Source of the DNA: Candidatus Vagococcus giribetii
GTDB taxonomy: Bacteria; Bacillota; Bacilli; Lactobacillales; Vagococcaceae
Assembly: GCF_017316185.1 (NCBI RefSeq)
Contig: NZ_JAFLVX010000035.1
Span: 1 to 64,000, forward strand
DNA length: 64,000 nucleotides
Direction of reading: 5' to 3'
The first letter of the stretch is position 1; every line of letters begins with the position of its first letter. Made by a program: the position numbers and the translations under genes. Positions 51,049 to 60,758 of the stretch are shown in pieces. Below the pieces are notes generated by a model. That model did not search any database. It saw nothing but the letters and a program-made list of their open reading frames with translations, and was not told where the DNA came from.

Positions 51049-51135
51049 AATATCTCCTCCTAAATGTTAGTTACTTTAAGTATAAGATATCAATAAGGAT
51101 TGTCAAAAGAGTAGAATTTTAATCCATTGATTAGT

Positions 51136-51166
51136 AAAAAAAGAGACTGACAGTTGTGTCAGTCTC
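51136..51166 (-). terminator. Terminator of the hydrolase-ROK unit (minus strand)
   Basis: GAGACTGACA-GTTG-TGTCAGTCTC (51143-51166) with seven As on the plus strand at 51136-51142, hence a T-run for minus-strand transcription. Confidence 0.92.
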
Positions 51167-51198
51167 ACGGGAGTTATTAAAGTATATAAAAATATGAT

Positions 51199-52308
51199 CT
51201 AACGTCGATTCTTTTGAACAAAGGCACTAATATCTTCCATGCAATCTTCTGCTTGAGGGAAGTTTCCAACGTGGTCAATATACGCATGCCCCATTCCTTT
51301 ATATAAAGTAAATGTTGTATCCACACCTAAATCGACTAATTTTTTTGCATAGGCTAGACTTTCAAAGGTCAAGAAATCATGTTCGCCAGATGTAATCATA
51401 GTAACAGGCATTTTCTCACTGACAGATACGTAAGGAGATAGGTATTTAGTTAGAATATCTTTTGTTCCAAGAACTTCAGATAGACCAGATGACATGCCAG
51501 CCATCATCTCAATACCAGGTTTAATGACACTTTTTTGTTTATCATAAATAGCGATATCTTGATCGATATCAAAGGTTGTATAAGGGTCTTTCACGCCACC
51601 CATGTTTAGAGTTGGGTAGAGTAAAATTTGACCACACACATCATCACGATTTTCTTCAATATTTCGGTTACTACAATAAGAAGTTAAGTTACCACCAGCA
51701 CTGTCCCCAGCAACAAAAATACTACGAGGATCGCCACCCCATTCAGCGACGTGATCTGCTAGAAAACGTAAGCCGGTATAACAATCGTTGTGTCCAATCG
51801 GATATGGATTTTCAGGAGCAAGACGATAGTCAATACTAACGGCAATCATATTAGTTTGGCTAACAAATAATTTTAGTGCCTCTCTAACGACATCTGTACT
51901 ACCTGCAAAGAAGCCACCCCCATGAATAAAATAAAGAACAGGTGCGTTTTCTACAGGTTTTTGTGACATAAAACGAGTCATAGGAATATCAAAGCCATCT
52001 GCTGCTTTTGCAGTAAATGAGTGCTCTTCAATTTTTTCTTCCACCATAGGCGTTGAGTCGACACTATTAAACATTTTTCGAAGTCGCTTGATTGACTTTG
52101 GACTAGCATCCATTTGGAACATACTTTTTGGCATGAATTTCATAATCATGCTCATTTTTTTGGCTCCTTTATAGACACGAGGGTCCATAGCACCATCAAT
52201 ATCGCAATCAGGTATTGGTTTCACAATGATTTCTACGTCTCGACGAATTTCTTTATATTGTTTTTCTTTGATTTGTTTTACAAGTGATACATCATATTCT
52301 CTAGGCAT
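51199..52308 (-). CDS. Alpha/beta hydrolase, hormone-sensitive lipase family
   Basis: A 369-aa esterase. Oxyanion motif HGGG at 129-132, nucleophile Ser183 in GDSAGG, and later TSGEHDFL and GMGHAYIDH supply Asp and His. The ATG at 52308 is seven bases from GGAGG and is preferred to the upstream ATG 52314. It lies 24 bp downstream of the ROK gene and is probably co-transcribed with it. No signal peptide, so it acts inside the cell on small acyl esters. Confidence 0.9.
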   Translation of the reverse strand: MPREYDVSLVKQIKEKQYKEIRRDVEIIVKPIPDCDIDGAMDPRVYKGAKKMSMIMKFMPKSMFQMDASPKSIKRLRKMFNSVDSTPMVEEKIEEHSFTAKAADGFDIPMTRFMSQKPVENAPVLYFIHGGGFFAGSTDVVREALKLFVSQTNMIAVSIDYRLAPENPYPIGHNDCYTGLRFLADHVAEWGGDPRSIFVAGDSAGGNLTSYCSNRNIEENRDDVCGQILLYPTLNMGGVKDPYTTFDIDQDIAIYDKQKSVIKPGIEMMAGMSSGLSEVLGTKDILTKYLSPYVSVSEKMPVTMITSGEHDFLTFESLAYAKKLVDLGVDTTFTLYKGMGHAYIDHVGNFPQAEDCMEDISAFVQKNRR

Positions 52309-52331
52309 GTTCATTCCTCCAAATAAGCTAA

Positions 52332-53249
52332 TTATTGACCATCTAGTTCTTCAAGTAAGTGATATAAAGCACCTAAAAGACCTGCTTCGTTTCTAAAATG
52401 ACAAGGGACAATTTCAACAGGTGTTAGCATACTACTAAATAAAGGTGAAGAGGCTAAAACTTTTTTATATTGACGTCTGATTTCTTCGACTAAAATAGGT
52501 TGGGCACTAATCCCACCGCCAATAGCAACGCGTTCTAAATCTACGACAGATTGCATATTCATCATAATGGTAACAACGCCTAAACAATAGTCTTCAAATA
52601 AAGGATAAATTAGTTCGTTTTTATTTTCTAGTTCTTTAAAAACGGTCTTACCATCTAGTAAGTCATCTAACTTAAGTAATGTGGCAGCTTGATGGATAAA
52701 ATTAACCGCAGACCCTTTCATACCAGCTATCTCATTCATATTAAGCGGAGATTCAACAGAAAGGAGCATAAAGCTTAGTTCTGCAGCTTGGAAATGAGCT
52801 CCTTGGAATAAAGAACCATTTAAAACGATTCCTCCACCAACGCCAGTTCCTAAAGTCATCACACCACCGTTTTCAATTCCCTTTAATTGTCCTAACCATA
52901 ATTCAGCTAGGGCAGCTGATTTTCCATCATTCATGAGACCACATGGTAAGTTATTATGTGACTCAACAAATTCTTTTAATCTAAAAGTATGTAGGAAAGT
53001 TAAGGCGCCACCATGATAAACAACGCCTTCTTTTGAATCAATTTGACCAGGGCAACTAATTGCTGTTGCTTTGATTTGTCCTTTGTATTGATCTAAAATA
53101 GTTATCAAAAGATCTTTAAAGGCTTCAAGGTTATCAGGGGTTACTTCTTTTTTGACAAAAATAATTTGCCCGCTTCGGTTGATAAGGGCATGCTTGATAA
53201 AGGTTCCTCCAATATCAATACTTAAAAAATGATTGTTTGTTTCTGACAT
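52332..53249 (-). CDS. ROK family sugar kinase (BglK-like)
   Basis: A 305-aa ROK protein: phosphate motif LSIDIGGTFIKHALI, TLGTGVGGGIVLNG, and IGGGISAQP. It lacks the CxCGxxGC zinc motif of typical ROK glucokinases, as do beta-glucoside kinases (BglK). It may therefore phosphorylate a disaccharide or other sugar rather than glucose. A cre-like site lies 30 bp upstream. GGAGGAAC precedes the ATG. Confidence 0.85.
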   Translation of the reverse strand: MSETNNHFLSIDIGGTFIKHALINRSGQIIFVKKEVTPDNLEAFKDLLITILDQYKGQIKATAISCPGQIDSKEGVVYHGGALTFLHTFRLKEFVESHNNLPCGLMNDGKSAALAELWLGQLKGIENGGVMTLGTGVGGGIVLNGSLFQGAHFQAAELSFMLLSVESPLNMNEIAGMKGSAVNFIHQAATLLKLDDLLDGKTVFKELENKNELIYPLFEDYCLGVVTIMMNMQSVVDLERVAIGGGISAQPILVEEIRRQYKKVLASSPLFSSMLTPVEIVPCHFRNEAGLLGALYHLLEELDGQ

Positions 53250-53278
53250 GACAGTTCCTCCAATAATTTCATCTAAAA

Positions 53279-53292
53279 TAGTAGCGCTTACA
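53279..53292 (-). promoter_or_regulatory. cre (CcpA) site before the ROK gene
   Basis: On the minus strand TGTAAGCGCTACTA fits the cre consensus at 13 of 14 positions. A TACAAT lies just upstream on that strand, so the site falls downstream of the promoter, a roadblock position. Confidence 0.7.
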
Positions 53293-53375
53293 CATGTATT
53301 GTAACGACTTACTAATGAGAATAATAGTAAAAAATAATTATCTGTGGTATTTTTATATCAAAGGAGAGTGCTTAC

Positions 53376-54476
53376 ATGTCAAATTTTACTAATTTTTTAA
53401 TTCGTTTATCAGAAATTGGCTTGTTTTCTTTTTTATTAGTTAATCAAGAAACAGAAGAAATGATAGATCAAAGAAATTTAACGAATCATAACTTATCGAG
53501 TGAACAATTAAAACGAATGAGTAAGCAAACAGACCTTATTTTCAATTATTATGTACAGGATCAAAAATTATTATTACTTGTTTATCAACTAGCAGATTGG
53601 AAGCAGACGCTGATTTTATTTATTGATGATGAGGTAGGGAATTTTGTTTCTTACAATGATCAATTACTAAAAATCGCTGAAACAATTCATCTATTTGTGA
53701 CAGGAAATGAGTTTTCGAAAAAAGAGGTTCAAGTAATTAATCAAAATGTTCTTTATTTAAAAGAGTCTGTTATTGATGATATACTGAGTAAACAAATAGA
53801 ACAACAACTTTATCACCATGATTTTGAGAGTGAGGAACTTTTATTTGCCACGATAAAAGATGGCGATGAACAAGGACTAAGACAACGATTTTACGGCTTT
53901 CAAAAAAATACTAAGATGGGGAAATTATCCACAGAGTCTGAACTGAGAAGCCGAAAAAATTTATTGATTGTAGCAGTTGCTATTTCAACTAGATATGCCA
54001 TAAAGGGCGGGGTTCCTCATGAGAGAGCCTATACGTTAAGTGATAAATTAATTCAAGATATTGAGAAAAAAACACATTTTAATGAGATGCAGTCGCCTGA
54101 GTTAGAGCTTATGTTGTTATTTTGTCAAGAAGTGACTAAGTATAAACACCTTCATTACTCTAAAAATATAAAAAAAACCTGTGAGTTTATTACCAAAAAT
54201 ATTTATTCTGATTTGAGTGTACCCTTAATTGCTAGCTATACTAATTACTCAATTCCTCATTTATCAAAGATGTTTAAAAAGGAAACAGGATTAACGATTA
54301 ATCAGTATGTGGCCAAGCAACGAATTGAGGAGAGTAAGCGATTGTTAGAAGCCAATCACTATGATTTGACTACGATTAGTTCTCTACTTCATTTTACAGA
54401 TGTGAGTTATTTCATTAAAGTCTTTAAAAAGCATGAGCAGATGACGCCGAAAGAATATTGGCATAAAAAAAATTAA
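53376..54476 (+). CDS. AraC family transcriptional regulator
   Basis: A 366-aa regulator with an unrecognised N-terminal sensor part of about 260 residues and a C-terminal AraC double helix-turn-helix (about 265-366: DLSVPLIASYTNYSIPHLSKMFKKETGLTINQYV, then VSYFIKVFKKHEQMTPKEYW). It diverges from the ROK kinase gene and is followed 11 bp later by another AraC gene. Confidence 0.88.
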   Translation: MSNFTNFLIRLSEIGLFSFLLVNQETEEMIDQRNLTNHNLSSEQLKRMSKQTDLIFNYYVQDQKLLLLVYQLADWKQTLILFIDDEVGNFVSYNDQLLKIAETIHLFVTGNEFSKKEVQVINQNVLYLKESVIDDILSKQIEQQLYHHDFESEELLFATIKDGDEQGLRQRFYGFQKNTKMGKLSTESELRSRKNLLIVAVAISTRYAIKGGVPHERAYTLSDKLIQDIEKKTHFNEMQSPELELMLLFCQEVTKYKHLHYSKNIKKTCEFITKNIYSDLSVPLIASYTNYSIPHLSKMFKKETGLTINQYVAKQRIEESKRLLEANHYDLTTISSLLHFTDVSYFIKVFKKHEQMTPKEYWHKKN

Positions 54477-54487
54477 GGAGTGAGAGT

Positions 54488-55357
54488 ATGGTGCTATCCC
54501 ATGAATTTATTGAGTACACCCATGAGTTAATTCCTATTAACTGGATTATTCATGGTTCATCTCATTCAGCGAGTACCGTTTTACCCCATTGGCATACCTC
54601 CTTTGAAATATCCTATACTTATGCAGGAAATATTGAAAATTATACGATTAGTAATGTGACGCATCGAACAGAACCAGGTACTGTTTTGTTGATTAATTCC
54701 GCTGAGGTCCACGGAGCTACTTCAAGTTATTGTGCTGATTTAGAGGCATTAACCATTCAAATTCCCTATGAATTTATTAGTAAGCTCATTCCTGATTTTG
54801 AATACATGCGTTTTATCAATCGACCAACTGGAAAAGCAATGGAGTTAAATGAACTAAGAGAAGTACTGAGTGAGTTTTATCATCTCACCAAACGAGAAGT
54901 TGAGACGGAGTTACTTGATTTACAATTACTTACGTTGACATATCGATTACTCTTTTTACTAGCAAGAGATTGGGGAAATAAAGAAACCGCACCTATTAAT
55001 TCAAATTTGTATACAGAAAAACTAGATCAAATACAACCAATTATTTCGTTTATTCAAGAGAATTACAAAGAAGCTTTAACTGTAGGGGATATTGCTGAAC
55101 ATTTTCATGTCTCTACTAATTATTTGAGTAAATTGTTTAAGAAAAATCTCGGACTTAGTGTCATGAAGTATGTTCAATATGTTCGCATTAATCGGGGGCA
55201 AGAGTTACTTTTACATAGTGATAAGCCCATTCATGTGATATCAGACATTGTTGGTTTTCCTAATGAAAAATCATTTAGAAAGACTTTTGAAGAAGTTTTC
55301 CACCAAACACCAAAAAAATACCAACTGAATTATAAACAAGCAAACGGCAGAAATTGA
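54488..55357 (+). CDS. AraC family regulator with cupin sensor
   Basis: A 289-aa regulator: cupin-like sugar sensor at 15-100 (LPHWHTSFEISYTYAGNIENY, EPGTVLLINSAEVHG) and an AraC DNA-binding domain at 185-285 (LTVGDIAEHFHVSTNYLSKLFKKNLG). AAGGAG precedes the ATG. Two adjacent AraC genes before an MFS and an esterase gene suggest sugar or glycoside control of these. Confidence 0.9.
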   Translation: MVLSHEFIEYTHELIPINWIIHGSSHSASTVLPHWHTSFEISYTYAGNIENYTISNVTHRTEPGTVLLINSAEVHGATSSYCADLEALTIQIPYEFISKLIPDFEYMRFINRPTGKAMELNELREVLSEFYHLTKREVETELLDLQLLTLTYRLLFLLARDWGNKETAPINSNLYTEKLDQIQPIISFIQENYKEALTVGDIAEHFHVSTNYLSKLFKKNLGLSVMKYVQYVRINRGQELLLHSDKPIHVISDIVGFPNEKSFRKTFEEVFHQTPKKYQLNYKQANGRN

Positions 55358-55387
55358 CCTTTTTTTTGATAGGTTCTGCCCTTTTTT
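55346..55387 (+). terminator. Intrinsic terminator after the AraC pair
   Basis: GGCAGAA (55346-55352) pairs with TTCTGCC (55374-55380); six Ts follow. The 5' arm overlaps the last codons. Confidence 0.75.
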
Positions 55388-55451
55388 ATGGTGTTAAACG
55401 TGATATTCTTTTGAATGTAATCGATTTCAATAATTATCAGGAGGATGTATC

Positions 55452-56624
55452 ATGAATAAAAATAGCGTTTTATTTAAAGCGTCATTACTATCAATTTCTT
55501 TGGTGTTAGTAGCAGGACCTGTTATTTCGTCACTGATACCACTTATGCAACAATCATTTCCAAATCAAAGTACGTCATCAATTGAATTAATTGCGACAAT
55601 TCCTAACTTTGGTATATTAATTTTTGTATTATTGAGTAATATTTTTATCAAATTTTTAGGCAAGAAAAATACAGTTTTATTAGGTTTATTAATAGCTCTT
55701 ATTGCAGGGATTGTTCCTGTATTTGTTGACAATTATACAGTTATTTTAGTTTCAAGATTTTTATTTGGTGCAGGGATTGGTTTATTTAATGCCCTTGCAG
55801 TTAGTTTAATTACTGAGCTTTATGATGGAGACGAACAAGCGAGTTTAATGGGACTTCAAGCAGCTATGGGATCAATTGGTAGTACAGTCTTAACTCTTTT
55901 AGTGGGTTACTTCACTCGTTTTGGTTGGCAAAATTCATTTTTAGTTTATGCTATTACGGTGTTACCACTAATTCTATTTGCACTATTTGTAAAACTACCT
56001 TCAGAAGCTAAAGGTACAGAAGAAAAAAGTGAAAAAGTAAAAGAGAGTGTGAATGCTCCAACGTTAGTATTAATGGTTTTTGCTTTAATTGTATACGCTT
56101 TATTCTTTGTAGTTATGTTAAAAACTGCTACTCACTTAGTTGAAACAGGGATTGGTAAGCCAGAAACTGCAGCAAGTATTTTAGGATCAATCACTTTAGT
56201 AGGGATTGTGGTCGGGGTAGCTTACGGAAAAATCTTTAAGTTCTTAAAACATTTAGTCTTGCCAATTGGTCTTTTAGGTATGGGGATTGGTTTTATTGTC
56301 ATCATGCTAGCTAATTCAATTGCTATGGTCACAACAGGAGCTATTCTAGCTGGTTTATCATTTAGTTTAGCAGCTCCATTTATGTTTATGTTAGTGGGAC
56401 AAGTAGCACCCAAAAACTCAACTAACCTAGCAACAGGAGTCTTACTTGTTGGGATTAACTTAGGTGTTTTCTTATCACCAACTATTAATGGCTTTTTAAG
56501 TAAATTATTTGGTATGTCAACGGCAGCTGATAGCTTTTTAATCAGTGGTGTTGGTTTATTAATACTTAGTGTTTTATCTTTTGTCGTGTTGAATACACAA
56601 CAGAAAAAACAAAAATCAAACTAA
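55452..56624 (+). CDS. MFS transporter
   Basis: A 390-aa, 12-segment major facilitator (SRFLFGAGIGLFNALAVSLITELYDGDEQ is the motif B-like region). Similar in kind to CynX/AraJ-type exporters and sugar carriers. GGAGGAT precedes the ATG, and the esterase gene follows 30 bp after the stop, so the two form a unit. Substrate unknown. Confidence 0.85.
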   Translation: MNKNSVLFKASLLSISLVLVAGPVISSLIPLMQQSFPNQSTSSIELIATIPNFGILIFVLLSNIFIKFLGKKNTVLLGLLIALIAGIVPVFVDNYTVILVSRFLFGAGIGLFNALAVSLITELYDGDEQASLMGLQAAMGSIGSTVLTLLVGYFTRFGWQNSFLVYAITVLPLILFALFVKLPSEAKGTEEKSEKVKESVNAPTLVLMVFALIVYALFFVVMLKTATHLVETGIGKPETAASILGSITLVGIVVGVAYGKIFKFLKHLVLPIGLLGMGIGFIVIMLANSIAMVTTGAILAGLSFSLAAPFMFMLVGQVAPKNSTNLATGVLLVGINLGVFLSPTINGFLSKLFGMSTAADSFLISGVGLLILSVLSFVVLNTQQKKQKSN

Positions 56625-56654
56625 TAATAGATTAAAGAAAAGAGGATGAGTATC

Positions 56655-57488
56655 ATGGCTTTAGTCCAAGTAAACTTTATTTCAAAAATGTTATCAAGAA
56701 CAGTTACATTCAATGCAATCATTCCATTAGATAAAATTTCTTTTGGAGAAGAAGAAGTGGTTGAGAAAAAACCATTAAAAACGTTGTATTTACTTCACGG
56801 GGCATTTGGTAACTATACTGATTATTTATCAGGAACTCGTATTCAACGTTGGGCAGAGGAGCATAATTTAGCAGTTATTATGCCTTCTGGTGAAAATCAA
56901 TTTTACATCGATAAACCAAATCGTGGTGAAAATTACGGAGCGTATGTGGCTCAAGAATTAGTTGAGTTTACAAGAGAGATGTTCCCTTTATCTGATAAGA
57001 GAGAAGATACGTTTATTGCAGGTCTTTCTATGGGTGGTTATGGAGCAGTGATTAATGGATTAAAATACCATGATACCTTCAGTCATATTGGTGCTTTTTC
57101 ACCAGGTTTAATGATTGATCAAGTAGCAAAACGCTCTGAATTATTATCGGTAACTGGTTGGAGTTTAGATTTTTATGACAATGCATTTGGTGGAATTGAC
57201 TCAATTAAAAATAGTGATAAAGACTATTATTATTTAATTGATCAATTACTTGAAAATAAAGAAGAAATACCAAAAATGTATATACCAATTGGAACAGAAG
57301 ATTTCTTACTTGAAAGTGTTAGAGGATTTAAGTCATTTTTAGATGATAGAAAAGTACCAGTGACTTACATTGAAGATGCTGGTGGGCACGAGTGGGATTT
57401 CTGGGATACATATGTGAAGAACTTTTTAGATTGGTTACCTCTAGATGAAAAAGGGAACTATTTAAACAGTGGTAATGTAGCTGAATAA
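56655..57488 (+). CDS. Esterase, EstA/S-formylglutathione hydrolase-like
   Basis: A 277-aa alpha/beta hydrolase with nucleophile Ser125 in AGLSMGGYGA, LYLLHGAFGNYTDYL, and a C-terminal His in AGGHEWDFW. This is the tributyrin-esterase (EstA) group common in lactic acid bacteria. ATG 56655 is nine bases after AGAGG; the ATG 56646 directly abuts it. Linked to the preceding MFS gene, it may deacylate the transported compound. Confidence 0.9.
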   Translation: MALVQVNFISKMLSRTVTFNAIIPLDKISFGEEEVVEKKPLKTLYLLHGAFGNYTDYLSGTRIQRWAEEHNLAVIMPSGENQFYIDKPNRGENYGAYVAQELVEFTREMFPLSDKREDTFIAGLSMGGYGAVINGLKYHDTFSHIGAFSPGLMIDQVAKRSELLSVTGWSLDFYDNAFGGIDSIKNSDKDYYYLIDQLLENKEEIPKMYIPIGTEDFLLESVRGFKSFLDDRKVPVTYIEDAGGHEWDFWDTYVKNFLDWLPLDEKGNYLNSGNVAE

Positions 57489-57491
57489 ATC

Positions 57492-57527
57492 AAAAAAGAG
57501 GTCGACTCAAACGTCAGCCTCTTTTTT
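57492..57527 (+). terminator. Intrinsic terminator
   Basis: AAAAAAGAGG (57492-57501) pairs with CCTCTTTTTT (57518-57527). Confidence 0.9.
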
Positions 57528-57587
57528 GATTTTCTTTACTAGTCAGGAAAAAATGTTCTCTTTCAACAACTTTAAAAACCATCCTGA
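57528..57587. repeat. Copy B of the intergenic repeat
   Basis: Shares ATTTTCTTTAyTAGTCAGG and TTTCAACAACTT with 49971-50019, also directly after a terminator and between convergent genes. TCAGGA (57543-57548) and TCCTGA (57582-57587) could pair across it. Confidence 0.6.
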
Positions 57588-57589
57588 TT

Positions 57590-58036
57590 TTATTGCTTAT
57601 AGAGCTGATTGACTAGATTGATTTCTTCAAGAACGATGGAAGTTTCTACATTGGCAATTTGAGTTAGTTCATTAAGAATACTTTCGACTTCTTGAATGTT
57701 TTGAGCAACACCTTTAATAAGGTAGTTTTCTCGTCCTGTAACTGAGTAACATTCGATAAATTCTTTGGTCTGACTAACTTTTTGTAAAAAGGCTGAGTTC
57801 GTGATAGAAAGATTAGAAACGTTTGTAAAAAAAATAATATCATAGCCGATTTTAGGTAGAAAAACGCGTGTGGTGAAACTTTTTATAATTCCTAGGTCTG
57901 TCATTTTATCAATTCTTTTTTTGACACTAGGTTCTGATAAAAGCACAGCTTGTGAAATTTCTTTAACAGACATGCGACTATTGGTTGAAAGTAAGTTTAA
58001 AATCTCTAAACTGGTTCGGTCGATTGATTCTGGCAT
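57590..58036 (-). CDS. Lrp/AsnC family regulator
   Basis: A 148-aa regulator: HTH at about 1-55 (LEILNLLSTNSRMSVKEISQAVLLSEPSVKKRIDKM) and a RAM ligand domain at 65-145 (ECYSVTGRENYLIKG). Start at 58036 behind AAAGGAGGGA; an upstream in-frame ATG lacks a ribosome site. Divergent from ald, so probably its regulator. Lrp-type regulators control kyn genes (KynR) and ald genes (AldR) in other bacteria, which fits the neighbours. Confidence 0.9.
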   Translation of the reverse strand: MPESIDRTSLEILNLLSTNSRMSVKEISQAVLLSEPSVKKRIDKMTDLGIIKSFTTRVFLPKIGYDIIFFTNVSNLSITNSAFLQKVSQTKEFIECYSVTGRENYLIKGVAQNIQEVESILNELTQIANVETSIVLEEINLVNQLYKQ

Positions 58037-58358
58037 AATATCCCTCCTTTGATACATCAGTTATTTTTTTATAAAAAAACAATAACAACTCATTATTAAA
58101 TGAATTATTATATAAGCGTTTTCTTATTTAATCCATATACGACTAAAAAAATATACGTTACAATATTTGTGAAGGTAGCGCTACCTCTGATATAAATATT
58201 ACTTTTAGTATTCACAAAGTTTCGTTTTAGGTATGTTTTATTTGTAAGTCTTGATATTAATTTACCAATAAAACTGTTTTTTTTCAACTAGCTTTTTATC
58301 AACTTTAAAAAATGTTTAAGATGGATAATTTGGTTATTATGAAAGGAATGTGACGAAA
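58037..58358. promoter_or_regulatory. Lrp-ald divergent control region with palindrome
   Basis: A perfect 14-bp palindrome AGGTAGCGCTACCT lies at 58173-58186. It exactly fills most of the spacer between a rightward TTGTGA (58167-58172) and TATAAA (58191-58196). This is a good candidate for the Lrp operator. The remaining 150 bp before ald are AT-rich, with no gene or clear fold. Confidence 0.6.
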
Positions 58359-59474
58359 ATGATTATTGGTGTACCTAAGGAAATAAAAAATAGTGAGGCA
58401 AGAATAGCGTTAACACCTAGAGGCGTAATGACTTTAGTTAATGCAGGTCATGAGGTTTGGGTTGAAGCAGATGCAGGACTTGGTTCTGGTTTCTTAGATG
58501 AAGAATTTGTTAAGTATGGAGCGAAAATAAAAAAAACAGCTAAAGAAGTGTGGGACGCTGATATGGTGTTAAAGGTGAAAGAGCCTTTAGTATCCGAGTA
58601 TCCATTTTTTAGACCTGGTCTTATTCTATTTACTTTTTTACACTTAGCTCCTAACGAGGCATTAACCAATGCCTTAATTGAAAATAAAGTCCATGCGATT
58701 GCTTATGAATCTGTGCAAACACCTGATGGGAAATTGCCTTTATTAGCACCTATGTCTCAAGTCGCTGGACGCATGTCACCTCAAGTAGGTGCTTATCATT
58801 TACAAAAAACAACATCAGGGTTAGGTGTTTTGCTTGCTGGCGTACCAGGTGTAGAAAAATCGAAAGTAACGATCATTGGAGGTGGCGTTGCTGGGGTTAA
58901 TGCAGCTAAAATAGCGATTGGACTGGGAGCTGAAGTGACTATTTTAGACGTTAATCCGAATCGATTAGACGAATTAGAAAATATTTTTGGAAACTCACTT
59001 GTGACTCTTATGTCAAACACATACAATATCACACAATCTGTGATTGAAGCTGATCTTGTGATTGGAGCAGTGCTCTTACCAGGACACCGAGCACCTAAAC
59101 TAGTGACAGAAGAGATGGTTAAACAAATGAAAACAGGGTCAGTTATTGTTGATATCGCCATTGATCAAGGTGGTATTTTTGAAACTACAACTAAGACAAC
59201 CTCTTTAGAAGACCCAACTTATGTCAAACATGGTGTTGTTCACTATGCAGTACCAAATATTCCAGGATCCGTTCCTAGAACTTCAACGATTGCTCTTGAA
59301 AATGTCACGTTACCTTATTCAACTAAGCTGGCTAACTTAGGGTTAGTTGAAGCGATTAAATCAGACGAATCCTTGAAAAAAGGCGTCGACATTTTTGATG
59401 GTTTGTTGACGAATAAAGAGGTAGCTGAGGATCAACACAAAACTTATACACCAATCAGTGAGTTAGTATCATAA
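58359..59474 (+). CDS. ald: Alanine dehydrogenase
   Basis: A 371-aa enzyme converting L-alanine to pyruvate and ammonia with NAD+. It starts [18 protein letters not shown], contains TFLHLAPN and the NAD motif [19 protein letters not shown], and ends [15 protein letters not shown]... as in Ald. ATG 58359 gives the usual N terminus; the GTG 58350 lies almost on AAAGGA. Next to kynureninase, whose other product is alanine, it would feed alanine into pyruvate. Confidence 0.95.
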   Translation: MIIGVPKEIKNSEARIALTPRGVMTLVNAGHEVWVEADAGLGSGFLDEEFVKYGAKIKKTAKEVWDADMVLKVKEPLVSEYPFFRPGLILFTFLHLAPNEALTNALIENKVHAIAYESVQTPDGKLPLLAPMSQVAGRMSPQVGAYHLQKTTSGLGVLLAGVPGVEKSKVTIIGGGVAGVNAAKIAIGLGAEVTILDVNPNRLDELENIFGNSLVTLMSNTYNITQSVIEADLVIGAVLLPGHRAPKLVTEEMVKQMKTGSVIVDIAIDQGGIFETTTKTTSLEDPTYVKHGVVHYAVPNIPGSVPRTSTIALENVTLPYSTKLANLGLVEAIKSDESLKKGVDIFDGLLTNKEVAEDQHKTYTPISELVS

Positions 59475-59552
59475 AACATCTAAGGTAACTCGAGCACTAT
59501 TTATTTCAGACAAAGTTAAGTCAGTCAAACAAAAGAGTAGGAGGTTGCTCTA

Positions 59553-60758
59553 GTGAATAAATGGTTAAAGTTTACGATGTTGTATATAGGTGCAGTGGTT
59601 GTTGGGTTATCTCAACTGAAGATTACACCTATCATCAAACCTTTAGCAGAACAGCTTCAAGTTAATATGACACAGATGTCTCTTTTGACTTCTGTGTTCA
59701 CCATATCGGGTATTTTTATAGCGATACCAGGAGGGATACTGGTTAGTCGTTATGGAGCTAAAAAACTGTTACTAATTGTTATGAGTTGTTTAGTACTAGG
59801 TAATGTGCTAGGGATTTTATCAAAAAGTTTTTCTTTATTATTAGTTTCAAGAGCTATTGAAGGTATTTCATTTTCTACGATTGTGATGATTGCAGTCGTC
59901 TTAATTAATGATTGGTTTAAAGACAGTCATTACTCGGGAACAGCCATCGGGATATTTACAACGTTTCCTGCAACAGCTTCTTTAATTGGGATGAATTTAT
60001 TTTTACCCTTATCCAATCGTTTTGGGATTTTTGCTTCTTCTTATTTGTTAGCTGGATTGGGTATTTTTCTAGTGATTAGTTATTTCTTTCTCATTGAAGA
60101 ACCAATAACAGAAAAACAAGAAGAGGCTGTTGTTGGCATCAATGTTTTAAAAGAAGCAGCACAAAATAAAACAGTTTGGGTACTCGGTATTTTACAAGGT
60201 GTGATGGCTTTTGTCTTGTATAGCTACATTGCTTTGTATCCCTTACTGTTCACCGATTACTACTCATTACCTGTCAGTCAAGCTAATTTTTATGCAAGTT
60301 TATTTGGATTATTCGGTATCCCATTTGGAGTTATCGCAGGTATGTTAATTGATAAAATGAAAAATAGAGGCCTGATTTTTATTGCTGCTTACGGCATGAT
60401 GTTAGCAGCTTGTTTAGCAGCTCCCTATCTAGCAGGTAGCCAAGTTGCTTTTATCCTACAAATTTTATTTTTATCCGTTAGTGCTAGTTTAGCGTCATCT
60501 TCTGTCACCATCATGGTACCTAATGTAGTGAGAGAAGAACGATTATTAAGTGTTTCTTTGAGTATTGTTAACATTTTTTATTATTCATGTATTGTGATTG
60601 GAGCACCACTTGTAGCTGCTATCATTGAAAAAATGAGTTGGCCAATTGGCTTATTGCTTTTAGCTAGTGTTGCTTGTATTGGATTAGTTGCTTCATTTGT
60701 TTTAACCAAACAATTTAATCAAAGTATTGGAGGAATTAGAAATGAGCAGAACATTTGA
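59553..60758 (+). CDS. MFS transporter in kynureninase operon
   Basis: A 401-aa, 12-segment major facilitator of the CynX/NimT-like kind (GTG start at 59553, AGGAGG eight bases upstream). Motif A is PGGILVSRYGAKKLL. It overlaps kynU by 17 bp and follows ald by 78 bp with no terminator. The simplest role is import of kynurenine or tryptophan-like substrate, or export of anthranilate; sequence alone does not decide. Confidence 0.82.
   Translation: MNKWLKFTMLYIGAVVVGLSQLKITPIIKPLAEQLQVNMTQMSLLTSVFTISGIFIAIPGGILVSRYGAKKLLLIVMSCLVLGNVLGILSKSFSLLLVSRAIEGISFSTIVMIAVVLINDWFKDSHYSGTAIGIFTTFPATASLIGMNLFLPLSNRFGIFASSYLLAGLGIFLVISYFFLIEEPITEKQEEAVVGINVLKEAAQNKTVWVLGILQGVMAFVLYSYIALYPLLFTDYYSLPVSQANFYASLFGLFGIPFGVIAGMLIDKMKNRGLIFIAAYGMMLAACLAAPYLAGSQVAFILQILFLSVSASLASSSVTIMVPNVVREERLLSVSLSIVNIFYYSCIVIGAPLVAAIIEKMSWPIGLLLLASVACIGLVASFVLTKQFNQSIGGIRNEQNI

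Noticed and set aside
58796-59161. 121-codon open frame on the minus strand inside ald
   Set aside because: It lies wholly inside a clear alanine dehydrogenase gene, has no ribosome site, and the peptide looks like an antisense reading of Rossmann-fold codons.
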